Below, in pieces: positions 17,682 to 25,937 of a stretch of 64,000 bases of DNA (the stretch's first letter is position 1; every line of letters begins with the position of its first letter). The translations under genes were made by a program, and so were the position numbers. The notes beneath the pieces were generated by a model that worked only from the letters and a program-made list of their open reading frames with translations, had not been told where the DNA came from and did not search any database. Where the stretch lies: NCBI RefSeq assembly GCF_001636295.1, contig NZ_CP014209.1, forward strand, positions 1,054,001 through 1,118,000, read 5' to 3'. Source of the stretch: Isoptericola dokdonensis DS-3. GTDB taxonomy: Bacteria; Actinomycetota; Actinomycetes; Actinomycetales; Cellulomonadaceae.

Positions 17682-17719
17682 TGTTTACGAACAGTGTTAT
17701 CAAACAGCGTTCGCAAACA
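17682..17719. promoter_or_regulatory. Operator-like inverted repeat between a tetR gene and its divergent membrane-protein gene
   Basis: TGTTTACGAAC (17682-17692) pairs with GTTCGCAAACA (17709-17719), 10 of 11 positions matching across a 16-base spacer. The block is strikingly AT-rich for this genome. It would overlap the membrane-protein promoter and lies just upstream of the tetR -10 (TAGGCT, 17734-17739), so a bound repressor could regulate both directions. Confidence 0.65.
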
Positions 17720-17745
17720 CCCGTCAAGAGGTTTAGGCTCGTGGC

Positions 17746-18420
17746 GTGGCCCGACCCCGCCTCCACGACGACGCCCTGCGCACCCGGCTGCTCGACCTCG
17801 CCTCCGAGGCCGTCTCCCGCGACGGCGAGCGCGGGCTGACCGTCCGCGCGGTCGCGGCGGCCGCGGGCACCAGCGCGTCGGCCGTCTACACCTTGTTCGG
17901 CTCGCGCGAGGAGCTCCTCGCCGCCGTCAGCGGCGAGGGGTTCCGCCGGTTCGCCGGACACCTCGCCGCCGTGCCCCGTACCGACGACCCGGCCGCCGAC
18001 CTGCGCGCCCTCGGCGCCGCCTACCGGCGCAGCGCCCTGGCCGACCCGCACTACTACCGGGTCATGTTCGACCGCGGGGTCCGCCCCGGGGACACCGCTC
18101 CCCCGCCCGTCGAGCAGCCGACCTTCGTCGTCCTGCGCGACGCCGTGGCCCGCCTCGTCGCGGACGTCAGGGCACAGGACGGCCCGCCGCACGACGCCGG
18201 GAAGCCCGCCGGCCCGCCCGACCAGGACCACCTCGGCCCGGGAGCGGACGGCGTCGGGTCCGTCGCGGTCGGCCTGTGGGGCCTGGTGCACGGGCTCGTC
18301 TCGCTGGAGCTCGCGGGCCAGCTCCCCGGCACCGAGGCGGAACGCGCCGCCCGCTACGCCGCGGCCGCCGGCGCGGTGGGGCCCGCTCTCCTCACCCCCG
18401 CCACCGCCGCCTCGGGCTGA
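17746..18420 (+). CDS. TetR-family transcriptional regulator
   Basis: A 224-residue repressor. The N-terminal HTH is RGLTVRAVAAAAGTSASAVYTLFGSREELLAAV (about residues 27-59). The C-terminal ligand domain contains DPHYYRVMF, typical of TetR proteins with a WHG-type C-terminal domain. The GTG is preceded by TAGGCT and six bases, so the mRNA is probably leaderless. The inverted repeat upstream and the divergent membrane gene suggest a self-contained sensor/effector pair with an unknown inducer. Confidence 0.85.
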   Translation: MARPRLHDDALRTRLLDLASEAVSRDGERGLTVRAVAAAAGTSASAVYTLFGSREELLAAVSGEGFRRFAGHLAAVPRTDDPAADLRALGAAYRRSALADPHYYRVMFDRGVRPGDTAPPPVEQPTFVVLRDAVARLVADVRAQDGPPHDAGKPAGPPDQDHLGPGADGVGSVAVGLWGLVHGLVSLELAGQLPGTEAERAARYAAAAGAVGPALLTPATAASG

Positions 18421-18429
18421 CGCGGGAGG

Positions 18430-18717
18430 TCAGTCCGCGGGTGTCGTGCGCGCGGTCAACGACCGCGTCACCCCGAGCACGATCCGCGCCCACAGGACGG
18501 CCGCCGCGACCGTGGCGACGGTCGCGACGGCCTCGAACAGCGGCAGCTGACCAGGGTCGCGCGAGACGGACCACCCCAGGGCCGTCATGGCGGACTGGTT
18601 CGTCGACACCAGCAGGACGAGCCAGCACGCCCACCACAGGCCGGTCCCGCGGGCCTGCGTCCCCTGGGCGGCCGTGCGGACGTCCCGCACCACCTGGTAG
18701 GGGAACCACCACAGCAC
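18430..18717 (-). CDS. Short membrane protein resembling the C-terminal half of DUF4328
   Basis: A 95-residue protein starting MLWWFPYQVVRDVRTAAQG, then two or three transmembrane helices. The WWFPYQVVRD and WWACWLVLL stretches resemble the middle and end of DUF4328 membrane proteins, which are usually about twice as long. The N-terminal helices are missing and no start is available upstream in frame, although GGAGGA lies three bases before the GTG. It could be a decayed remnant or a genuine short variant. The family assignment is from memory of motifs and is tentative. Confidence 0.5.
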   Translation of the reverse strand: MLWWFPYQVVRDVRTAAQGTQARGTGLWWACWLVLLVSTNQSAMTALGWSVSRDPGQLPLFEAVATVATVAAAVLWARIVLGVTRSLTARTTPAD

Positions 18718-18808
18718 GGGTCCTCCGGTGGGGACGGCACAGGGGCCGCGCCAGGCTAGCTGGCACGACCCCTGTCCGGAAAGCCCTGTCCGGGCGGTTC
18801 GTCCGGTG

Positions 18809-20494
18809 TCAGGCCTCCACGACGACCGGCACGATCATCGGCCGGCGACGCAGGCGGCGGTTGACCCACTGCCCGATGACGCGGCGCATGACCTGCTGGA
18901 GCTGGTAGGTGTCCGTGGCGCCGCCGGCGACGGAGTCCTCCAGGGCGCGCACGACCTCGGGCCGGATCTCGTCGAACACCGCCGCGTCCTCGGCCATGCC
19001 GCGGACGAGGATCTGCGGGCCCGCGAGCACCTTGCCGGTGGCGGTCGACACGACGGCGAACACCGAGACGAAGCCCTCCTCGCCGAGCGTGCGGCGGTCC
19101 TTGAGCTCGTTCTCGGTGACCTCGCCCACCGACGAGCCGTCGACGTACACGTAGCCGCAGGGCACGGCGCCGACGACCGACGCCTTGCCGTCGACCAGGT
19201 CGACGACGACGCCGTCCTCGGCCAGCACCACCCGGTCGGCCGGGACGCCGGTGCGCACCGCGAGCGCCGCGTTGGCGACGAGGTGGCGCACCTCGCCGTG
19301 CACGGGCATGACGTTCTTGGGGCGCAGGATGTTGTAGCAGTAGAGCAGCTCGCCGGCGCTGGCGTGGCCGGAGACGTGCACCTTCGCGTTGCCCGAGTGG
19401 ACGACGCGCGCGCCGAGCCGGGTGAGGCCGTTGATGACGCGGAACACGGAGTTCTCGTTACCCGGGATGAGCGAGCTGGCGAGGATGATCGTGTCGCCGT
19501 GCCCGATGCGGACGCGGTGGTCGCCGTTGGCCATGCGGCTCAGCGCGGCCATCGGCTCGCCCTGCGAGCCGGTGCACATGTACACGAGCTCGTGGTCCGG
19601 GACCTGGTCGGCCTTCTTCATGTCGATGAGGACGCCCGGAGGGACGTCGAGGTAGCCGAGCTCGGCGGCGATGCCCATGTTGCGGATCATCGAGCGTCCG
19701 GCGAGCGCGACCTTGCGGCCGTGCGCGTGGGCGGCGTTGAGCACCTGCTGCACGCGGTGCACGTGGGAGGAGAACGACGCGACGACGATGCGCTTCTCCG
19801 CCTGCGCGAACACGTTGTCCAGCACGGGGCCGATCTCGACCTCGTTGGTGACGAAGCCGGGGACCTCGGCGTTGGTGGAGTCGACCATGAACAGGTCGAC
19901 GCCCTTCTCGCCGAGGCGGGCGAAGGCACGCAGGTCGGTGACGCGGCCGTCGAGCGGCAGCTGGTCCATCTTGAAGTCGCCGGTGTGCAGCACCGTGCCG
20001 GCGGCCGTGGTGACGGCGACGGCGAGGGCGTCCGGGATCGAGTGGTTGACCGCGACGAACTCGCAGGAGAACACGCCGACCTGGGCGGTGTCGCCCTCGC
20101 GGACGACCCGCAGCACGGGCCGGATGCGGTGCTCCTTGAGCTTGGCGTCGACGAACGCGAGGGTGAGCTGCGAGCCGTACAGCGGGATGTCGCGGCGCAG
20201 GCGCAGCAGGTACGGCACGGCGCCGATGTGGTCCTCGTGGCCGTGGGTGAGGACGATGCCGTCGATGTCGTCGAGGCGGTCGGCGATGTACTCGAAGTCC
20301 GGCAGGATCAGGTCGACGCCGGGCTGGTGGTCCTCGGGGAACAGCACCCCGCAGTCGATGATCAGCAGACGGCCCTCGTGCTCGAGGACGGCCATGTTGC
20401 GGCCGACCTCGCCGAGGCCGCCGAGCGCGACGATCCGCAGACCGCCGGCGGGCAGCTTCGGGGGGAGGGAGAGTTCGGGGTGAGGGTGGCTCAC
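18809..20494 (-). CDS. rnj: Ribonuclease J
   Basis: A 561-residue metallo-beta-lactamase-fold RNase with endo- and 5'-3' exonuclease activity in RNA decay and maturation. The zinc motif HGHEDHIGAVPYLL is at about residues 80-93. LHTGDFKMD, FMVDSTNAEVPG and the beta-CASP motif SGHASAGEL follow, then a C-terminal domain. The GTG has AGGAGG just upstream. It is 25 bases after dapA on the same strand, the standard actinobacterial dapA-rnj pair. Confidence 0.95.
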   Translation of the reverse strand: MSHPHPELSLPPKLPAGGLRIVALGGLGEVGRNMAVLEHEGRLLIIDCGVLFPEDHQPGVDLILPDFEYIADRLDDIDGIVLTHGHEDHIGAVPYLLRLRRDIPLYGSQLTLAFVDAKLKEHRIRPVLRVVREGDTAQVGVFSCEFVAVNHSIPDALAVAVTTAAGTVLHTGDFKMDQLPLDGRVTDLRAFARLGEKGVDLFMVDSTNAEVPGFVTNEVEIGPVLDNVFAQAEKRIVVASFSSHVHRVQQVLNAAHAHGRKVALAGRSMIRNMGIAAELGYLDVPPGVLIDMKKADQVPDHELVYMCTGSQGEPMAALSRMANGDHRVRIGHGDTIILASSLIPGNENSVFRVINGLTRLGARVVHSGNAKVHVSGHASAGELLYCYNILRPKNVMPVHGEVRHLVANAALAVRTGVPADRVVLAEDGVVVDLVDGKASVVGAVPCGYVYVDGSSVGEVTENELKDRRTLGEEGFVSVFAVVSTATGKVLAGPQILVRGMAEDAAVFDEIRPEVVRALEDSVAGGATDTYQLQQVMRRVIGQWVNRRLRRRPMIVPVVVEA

Positions 20495-20519
20495 GTGGCC
20501 TCCTGGCCTGGTGGTGTTG

Positions 20520-21440
20520 TCAGGGCGTGGTGCCGGCGTCTGTCACGCCGGCGGCGATGAGGGCGGCGCGCACGAGCGCCACGTCGTCGTCGGAGGCGGC
20601 CACGTTGGGCAGCCGCAGCTCACGGTTGGGCAGGACGCCGAGGGTCTCGAGCGCCGCCTTGGTCATGACCGCCTGTGCACCGGCGCCGTTGAGGGCGGCG
20701 ATGACGGGCAGCGTCGGGAGGAAGGCCTGCAGCGCGGCGGCGTGGTCGCCGGCGTCGAACAGGCGGACGGCCGCGGCGAAGGCGGGGGCGACGACGTGCG
20801 CGCTCACCGACACGATGCCGACGGCACCGTGCGCCAGGAACGGCAGCAGCAGGGCATCGTCGCCGGAGTACCAGGCGAGCCCGGTCGCCGTCTGCAGCGC
20901 GGCGGCGGACGCGACGTCGCCGGTGGCGTCCTTGGTGGCCACGACGCGCGGGTGCTCGGCGATGCGCTGGTAGGTGTCGACGCCGATGCGCACGCCGGAG
21001 CGGCCGGGGACGTCGTAGAGCATGACGGGCAGGTCGGTGGCGTCCGCGACGGCGGCGAAGTGCCGGTAGAGGCCCTCCTGCGTCGGGCGGGAGTAGTAGG
21101 GGGAGACGACCAGGAGGCCGTCGGCGCCGGCCTCGGCACCCTGCTCGGCCATGCGTACCGCGTGCGCGGTGTCGTTCGACCCGGCACCGGTCAGGACGAC
21201 CGCGCGGTCCCCGACCGCGTCCACGACGGCGCGCACCAGGTCGGCCTTCTCCGGGGCGTGCGTGGCTGGGGCCTCGCCCGTCGTCCCGGACAGCACCAGA
21301 CCGTCGTTGCCCTCGTCCACGAGCCGCACCGCGAGCCTCGCGGCCGCGTCCAGGTCGACCTTCCCGGTGTCCGCCATCGGCGTCACCATCGCGGTGAGGA
21401 CGGCGCCGAACGGGCGCGCGGGGGTCAGGGGCAGCGTCAT
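20520..21440 (-). CDS. dapA: 4-hydroxy-tetrahydrodipicolinate synthase
   Basis: A 306-residue class I aldolase that condenses pyruvate with aspartate semialdehyde, the first committed step to diaminopimelate and lysine. Motifs visible are the GTTGEAPATHAPEK phosphate/substrate region, the catalytic Tyr in LMLYDVPGRSGV and the Schiff-base Lys in VVATKDATGD. The promoter looks leaderless: TACGGT (minus, 21452-21447), six bases, ATG. dapB, the next enzyme, lies about 14 kb away at 35517-36284; accessory genes separate the two. Confidence 0.94.
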   Translation of the reverse strand: MTLPLTPARPFGAVLTAMVTPMADTGKVDLDAAARLAVRLVDEGNDGLVLSGTTGEAPATHAPEKADLVRAVVDAVGDRAVVLTGAGSNDTAHAVRMAEQGAEAGADGLLVVSPYYSRPTQEGLYRHFAAVADATDLPVMLYDVPGRSGVRIGVDTYQRIAEHPRVVATKDATGDVASAAALQTATGLAWYSGDDALLLPFLAHGAVGIVSVSAHVVAPAFAAAVRLFDAGDHAAALQAFLPTLPVIAALNGAGAQAVMTKAALETLGVLPNRELRLPNVAASDDDVALVRAALIAAGVTDAGTTP

Positions 21441-21549
21441 GGGACAACCGTACCGTCACGACGGCCCGCGGGACGCCGTGACGTGCGTCGTCGGGACGCC
21501 CGGCGCGGCCCCCTGGTCAGGCCCGCGCGCACGCTACATACTGACCGGT

Positions 21550-23016
21550 ATGACTGCGACGACGCTTCCCGCCCCGGTCCGTGACGTGCCCACCCAGGTC
21601 CTGGTCGACGGGCGGTGGCGCCCCGCCGCGGGCGGGGCCACCTTCGAGGTCACCGACCCGGCCACCGAGGAGGTCCTGACGACCGTCGCCGACGGCACGG
21701 CCGAGGACGGCGAGGCCGCGCTCGCCGCGGCCCACGCCGCCGCCCCCGCCTGGGCGGCGACCGCCCCCCGCGACCGCTCGGAGCTCCTGCGGGCCTGCTA
21801 CGAGGACGTCGTCGAGCGGACCGACGAGCTCGCGGCGCTCATCACCGCCGAGGGGGGCAAGCCGCTGGCGGAGTCGCGGGCGGAGGTCACCTACGGCGCC
21901 GAGTTCCTCCGCTGGTTCGCCGAGGAGGCGGTCCGCGCCCCGGGCCTGTCGCGCACCGCGCCCGCGGGCGCGAACCAGCAGCTGGTGCAGCGCCGTCCCG
22001 TCGGCCCCGCGCTCCTGATCACCCCGTGGAACTTCCCCATCGCCATGGCGACCCGCAAGATCGGCCCCGCGCTGGCGGCGGGCTGTCCCGTGGTGGTCAA
22101 GCCGGCGCAGCTCACGCCGCTGACCACGATGGCGGTCGCCGAGATCGTCCGCGCCCAGCTCGAGCGCCGGGGCCTGCCCGCCGGGGTGATCAACGTGGTG
22201 CCCACCTCGTCCGCGCGCAGGGTGACCGGTCCGCTGATCGACGACCCGCGCCTGCGCAAGCTGTCCTTCACCGGCTCCACCGAGGTCGGCCGCCGCCTGC
22301 TGGAGCAGGCCGCCGCCCAGGTGCTGAACTGCTCGATGGAGCTCGGCGGCAACGCGCCCTTCGTGGTGTTCGCCGACGCCGACCTCGACGCCGCCGTCGA
22401 CGGCGCCGTCGTCGCGAAGCTGCGCAACGGCGGGCAGTCGTGCGTCGGCGCCAACCGGTTCCTCGTGCACTCGTCCCTGGCCGAGGAGTTCGCCGCCCGG
22501 CTCGCCGACCGCTTCACCGCGCTGAGCGTGGGCCCCGGCGCGGACGGTCACGACGTCGGTCCGCTCATCGACGCCGCCGCCGTCGACAAGGTCGCCGAGC
22601 TGGTCGACGACGCCACCGGCCGCGGGGCCCGGGTGCTCGCCGGCGGGCGGCGACCCGAGGGCCGCGGACACTTCTACCTGCCGACCGTGCTGGCCGGGAC
22701 GCCGGCCGACGCCCGCTGCGTGACCGAGGAGATCTTCGGGCCGGTCGCCCCCGTCGTCGCGTTCGACGACGTCGACGAGGCGTTCACGCTCGCCAACGAC
22801 ACCCCCTTCGGGCTGGCGGCCTACGCATACACCCGCGACGTGGGGCTCGCCCTGCGCGCCACCCACGAGATCGAGGCCGGGATGATCGGGATCAACCGCG
22901 GCATGGTGTCGGACGCGTCCGCACCGTTCGGCGGCGTCAAGCAGTCCGGGCTGGGGCGCGAGGGCGGCGCGGCAGGGCTCGAGGAGTACCTGGAGACCGT
23001 GTACGTCGCCCTCTGA
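21550..23016 (+). CDS. NAD(P)-dependent aldehyde dehydrogenase, succinate-semialdehyde type
   Basis: A 488-residue ALDH. ITPWNFPIAMATRKIGPALAAGC (substrate/cofactor channel), FTGSTEVGRRLL (Rossmann glycines), the general-base Glu in MELGGNAPF and the nucleophilic Cys in NGGQSCVGANRF are all intact. The pattern resembles GabD-type succinate-semialdehyde dehydrogenases, but related aldehydes are possible. CATACT lies seven bases before the ATG, suggesting leaderless expression. It diverges from dapA and begins the accessory plus-strand stretch. Confidence 0.85.
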   Translation: MTATTLPAPVRDVPTQVLVDGRWRPAAGGATFEVTDPATEEVLTTVADGTAEDGEAALAAAHAAAPAWAATAPRDRSELLRACYEDVVERTDELAALITAEGGKPLAESRAEVTYGAEFLRWFAEEAVRAPGLSRTAPAGANQQLVQRRPVGPALLITPWNFPIAMATRKIGPALAAGCPVVVKPAQLTPLTTMAVAEIVRAQLERRGLPAGVINVVPTSSARRVTGPLIDDPRLRKLSFTGSTEVGRRLLEQAAAQVLNCSMELGGNAPFVVFADADLDAAVDGAVVAKLRNGGQSCVGANRFLVHSSLAEEFAARLADRFTALSVGPGADGHDVGPLIDAAAVDKVAELVDDATGRGARVLAGGRRPEGRGHFYLPTVLAGTPADARCVTEEIFGPVAPVVAFDDVDEAFTLANDTPFGLAAYAYTRDVGLALRATHEIEAGMIGINRGMVSDASAPFGGVKQSGLGREGGAAGLEEYLETVYVAL

Positions 23017-23062
23017 CGAGACGGTTCCGCCGCGGCGGCGACCTCATGGTTTCCTGGGGCCC

Positions 23063-23776
23063 GTGTCACCGCCCCGCTCCCCCGAGGTCTCCGCCGCCGT
23101 GCGCCAGGGCCTCTCGGTCGCCGTCGCCACCGGCCTGTACGGCGTCTCCTTCGGCGCTCTCGCCGTCGTCGCCGGCCTGTCCGTCGCCCAGACCGCCGCG
23201 CTCAGCCTCCTGCTGTTCTCCGGCGGCTCGCAGTTCGCCCTGATCGGCGTGGTCGCCGCCGGAGGGTCGCCCGTCGCCGCGATCGCCACCTCCACCCTGC
23301 TGGGCGCGCGCAACATGCTGTACGGCGCCGTCGTCGCCCCCCTCCTCGACGTGCGCGGGTGGCGGCGGCTCGCCGCCGCCCAGCTCACCATCGACGAGTC
23401 GACCGCCGTCGCCGTCGGCCAGCGCGACCCCCGCGCCACCCGGGCCGGGTTCTGGGTGACCGGCCTCGGGGTCTTCGTGCTGTGGAACGTGTTCACGCTC
23501 GTCGGGGCGCTCGCCGGGGACGCCCTCGGCGACCCGCGCGCCTGGGGCCTCGACGCCGCGGCGGCCGCCGCGTTCCTCGCGCTGGTCTGGCCGCGGCTCG
23601 CCGGGCGGCGTGCCCAGGGCGTCGCAGCGCTGGCCGCCGCCGTCTCGCTCGCGCTGGTCCCCCTCACCCCGGCCGGCATCCCCGTCCTGGCCGCCGCCGC
23701 GGTCGCGATCGTCGTCGGTCTCGCCACCAGCGGTCCCCCGAGGGCCGGTCGGACAGCCACCGGAGGTGCCCGATGA
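23063..23776 (+). CDS. azlC: AzlC-family branched-chain amino-acid exporter, large subunit
   Basis: A 237-residue membrane protein with the AzlC hallmarks GVSFGALAVVAGLSVAQTAALSLL and FSGGSQFALIGVVAAG, and about seven hydrophobic helices. AzlC with AzlD exports branched-chain amino acids or analogues. The GTG start lacks an obvious Shine-Dalgarno site. Its stop overlaps the azlD ATG by four bases, so the two subunits are coupled. Substrate specificity cannot be read from the sequence. Confidence 0.85.
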   Translation: MSPPRSPEVSAAVRQGLSVAVATGLYGVSFGALAVVAGLSVAQTAALSLLLFSGGSQFALIGVVAAGGSPVAAIATSTLLGARNMLYGAVVAPLLDVRGWRRLAAAQLTIDESTAVAVGQRDPRATRAGFWVTGLGVFVLWNVFTLVGALAGDALGDPRAWGLDAAAAAAFLALVWPRLAGRRAQGVAALAAAVSLALVPLTPAGIPVLAAAAVAIVVGLATSGPPRAGRTATGGAR

Positions 23777-24093
23777 CCCCCACCGTGCTCTGGGTCTGCG
23801 TGCTGGTGTCGTCGCTGCTCGCGTTCGGCCTCAAGCTCGCCGGCCACCTCGTGCCGCAGCACTGGCTCGCCACCGAACGGGTGCAGCGCACCTCCACGCT
23901 CGTCACCGTCGCGCTGCTCGTCTCGCTCGTCGTCGTCCAGACCTTCGCCGACGGCCAGGCCGTCGTCGTCGACGCCCGCGTGCCCGCCCTCGCGGTCGCG
24001 GCCGTCGCGCTCGCCCTGCGGGCGCCGTTCCTGCTCGTCGTCGTGCTCGCCGCGGCCACCGCGGCCGGCCTGCGCGCCCTCGGCTGGGGCTGA
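23773..24093 (+). CDS. azlD: AzlD-family exporter subunit
   Basis: A 106-residue, mostly hydrophobic protein with three or four helices. It has the AzlD-like opening (LWVCVLVSSLLAFGLKLAGHLVP) and the VQRTSTLVTVALL middle segment. It overlaps azlC by four bases, and an MFS gene starts only two bases after its stop, so all three are probably one transcript. Confidence 0.82.
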   Translation: MTPTVLWVCVLVSSLLAFGLKLAGHLVPQHWLATERVQRTSTLVTVALLVSLVVVQTFADGQAVVVDARVPALAVAAVALALRAPFLLVVVLAAATAAGLRALGWG

Positions 24094-24095
24094 CG

Positions 24096-25298
24096 GTGGT
24101 CGCGCGCGCCCGCTGGGCGCTCATGGCGCAGTTCGCCTTGTTCGGCGTCCTCGGGACGTCCTGGATGAGCCGGCTGCCGTCGATCCGCGCCGACCTCGGG
24201 CTCACCGCGGGAGAGCTCGGCGCGCTGCTGGTGGTCGGCGGCGCCGGCACCCTGGCCGCCGTCACCGTGACCGGCGTCGTCGTGGCCCGGCTCGGCAGCC
24301 GCACCACCCTCGTCGTCGCCACGGCGGGCAACGTCCTCGGGTTCGGGCTGCTCGCCGCCGCGACCCTCACCGGCGAGGTCGCGCTCTTCGCGGTCGGCGC
24401 CTGCGTGAACGGCATCTGCGGAGCGCTCGTCAACGTCCCCATCAACATCAACGCCGCCGCCGTGGAGCGCGCCGTCGGCCGCGCCGTCCTCCCCCACTTC
24501 CACGCCGCGTTCTCCGTCGGCGCCGCCGCCGGGGCGCTCGTGGCGGCCGCGTTCGCGTGGACCGGCACACCGGTCGCGGTCCAGCTCGCCGTCGTCACCG
24601 GTGTCGTCACCGTGGCCCGGCTGCTGCTCGTGGTGCCGGCCACGGCCCTCGGACCCGAGCGGACCGGTTCCGGGCCGCAGGCCCACCGGGGCGCCGGCGC
24701 CCGCGGTGCGCTGGGGGCGTGGCGCGAGCCGCGGACCCTGTTGGTAGGCCTCGTGCTGCTCGCGGCCTCGTTGTCGGAGGGTTCGGCCGGGACCTGGCTG
24801 GCCCTGGCGGTCGTCGACGGGTTCGACGCGCGCGAGTCCCTCGGCGCGGTGGCGTACGGCACCTTCGTGGGCGCGATGACCGTGGTCCGCTTCGCCGGCA
24901 CCGGGCTCATCGACCGGTTCGGCCGGGTGGCCGTCCTGCGCGCGTCGGGCGCCTCCGCCCTGGTCGGGCTGCTGCTGTTCGGGCTCGCGCCGACCCTGCC
25001 GCTGGCCTGGCTCGGCATCGTCGCGTGGGGGTGCGGCGCCGCGCTGGCCAACCCGATCGCGATCTCCGCCGCGTCCGACGACCCCGTGCACGCCGCGGCC
25101 CGGGTGGCCGTCGCGTCGTCGTTCTCGACCGTCGCGATGCTCGCCGCGCCGCCCCTGCTCGGCCTGCTGGCGGACACGGTCGGCGTGCGCACCGCGCTGC
25201 TCGCCATCACCGGCGCCGTCGTCCTGAGCCTGGCCCTCGCCGGACAGGTCCGGCCCCCGACCGGCCGCCCGGACCCGGCACCGCGCACCGGGGCCTGA
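24096..25298 (+). CDS. MFS transporter (YbjJ-like group)
   Basis: A 400-residue major facilitator with about 12 transmembrane helices. The early SWMSRLPSIRADLGLTAGELG resembles the motif of the YbjJ/sugar-permease-like MFS group. LPHFHAAFSVGAAAGAL and the loop TGLIDRFGRVAVLRASG are also typical. I start it at GTG 24096, two bases after the azlD stop. The long open frame upstream is the shadow of the azlC/azlD genes. Substrate is unknown; co-transcription with azlCD suggests a small metabolite or amino-acid efflux role. Confidence 0.78.
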   Translation: MVARARWALMAQFALFGVLGTSWMSRLPSIRADLGLTAGELGALLVVGGAGTLAAVTVTGVVVARLGSRTTLVVATAGNVLGFGLLAAATLTGEVALFAVGACVNGICGALVNVPININAAAVERAVGRAVLPHFHAAFSVGAAAGALVAAAFAWTGTPVAVQLAVVTGVVTVARLLLVVPATALGPERTGSGPQAHRGAGARGALGAWREPRTLLVGLVLLAASLSEGSAGTWLALAVVDGFDARESLGAVAYGTFVGAMTVVRFAGTGLIDRFGRVAVLRASGASALVGLLLFGLAPTLPLAWLGIVAWGCGAALANPIAISAASDDPVHAAARVAVASSFSTVAMLAAPPLLGLLADTVGVRTALLAITGAVVLSLALAGQVRPPTGRPDPAPRTGA

Positions 25299-25309
25299 CC
25301 CGCTGCCCC

Positions 25310-25321
25310 TAGGGTGGGCGC
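25310..25321 (+). promoter_or_regulatory. Leaderless promoter -10 for the GNAT gene
   Basis: TAGGGT, then six bases, then the ATG at 25322, lying immediately after the MFS stop. It implies that the GNAT gene has its own start of transcription. Confidence 0.5.
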
Positions 25322-25828
25322 ATGGCACTGTTCCGCGAGACGGCCGACGTCTCCGTCCGGCCCGCCGTCCCCGGCGACGAGGACGCCGTCACCCGCGTCC
25401 AGGTCGACGCCTGGCGCGCGACCCACGCCGGGACGCTCGGCGGCGCGACCGACCTGCTCGACGTCGACGTCATGCGGACGCGCTGGCACGACGCGATCAC
25501 CGCGCCACCGGGACCCGGCTTCGCCGTGCTGGTCGCCCTCGACGGGAACCGCCTGGTGGGCTTCGCCGCCGTCGGGCCCGGCCAGCTCCTCGCCCTCGAG
25601 GTCGACCCCGCCGAGCGCCGGTCCGGCCACGGCTCGCGCCTGCTCGCCGCGGCCGTCGACCGGCTGCGCACCGACGGTGCGGAGGACGTCGTGACCTGGG
25701 TCCTGGAGGGCGACGTGGCCCGCGAGCGCTTCCTCGGCGAGTCCGGGCTCGGCCCGGACGGCACCGAGCGGGCGCTCGCGACCGGGGTGCGGGACGTCGT
25801 CGAGCGGCGCTGGTCCGCGACGATCTGA
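25322..25828 (+). CDS. GNAT-family N-acetyltransferase
   Basis: A 168-residue acetyltransferase. It begins with a GNAT-typical VRPAVPGDEDAVTRVQVDAWRATHAG. The acetyl-CoA loop appears as LEVDPAERRSGHGSRLLAAAVDRL (about residues 90-115), followed by a C-terminal strand-helix region. The acceptor substrate is unknown. It has its own leaderless-type promoter and stands between the AzlCD/MFS unit and the GH3 island. Confidence 0.8.
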   Translation: MALFRETADVSVRPAVPGDEDAVTRVQVDAWRATHAGTLGGATDLLDVDVMRTRWHDAITAPPGPGFAVLVALDGNRLVGFAAVGPGQLLALEVDPAERRSGHGSRLLAAAVDRLRTDGAEDVVTWVLEGDVARERFLGESGLGPDGTERALATGVRDVVERRWSATI

Positions 25829-25871
25829 CGCGGGCCGTGAGCCGCGCTGCCCGGGCCCGGCCCGACACTTA

Positions 25872-25887
25872 CCTACCATCCGGTAAG
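25872..25887. promoter_or_regulatory. TetR operator 1, upstream of the first GH3 gene
   Basis: CCTACCATCCGGTAAG, a TACC-N4-GGTA inverted repeat that matches the two sites at 29009 and 29034. It overlaps the region expected for the -35 of the -10 element TAGGCT at 25896-25901, so binding would repress the GH3 gene. The GH3 ribosome site GAGGAAG (25924-25930) lies downstream. Confidence 0.72.
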
Positions 25888-25937
25888 AATTGAGCTAGGC
25901 TCGTCGTCGGAAGACCCCGACGCGAGGAAGTGCACCC

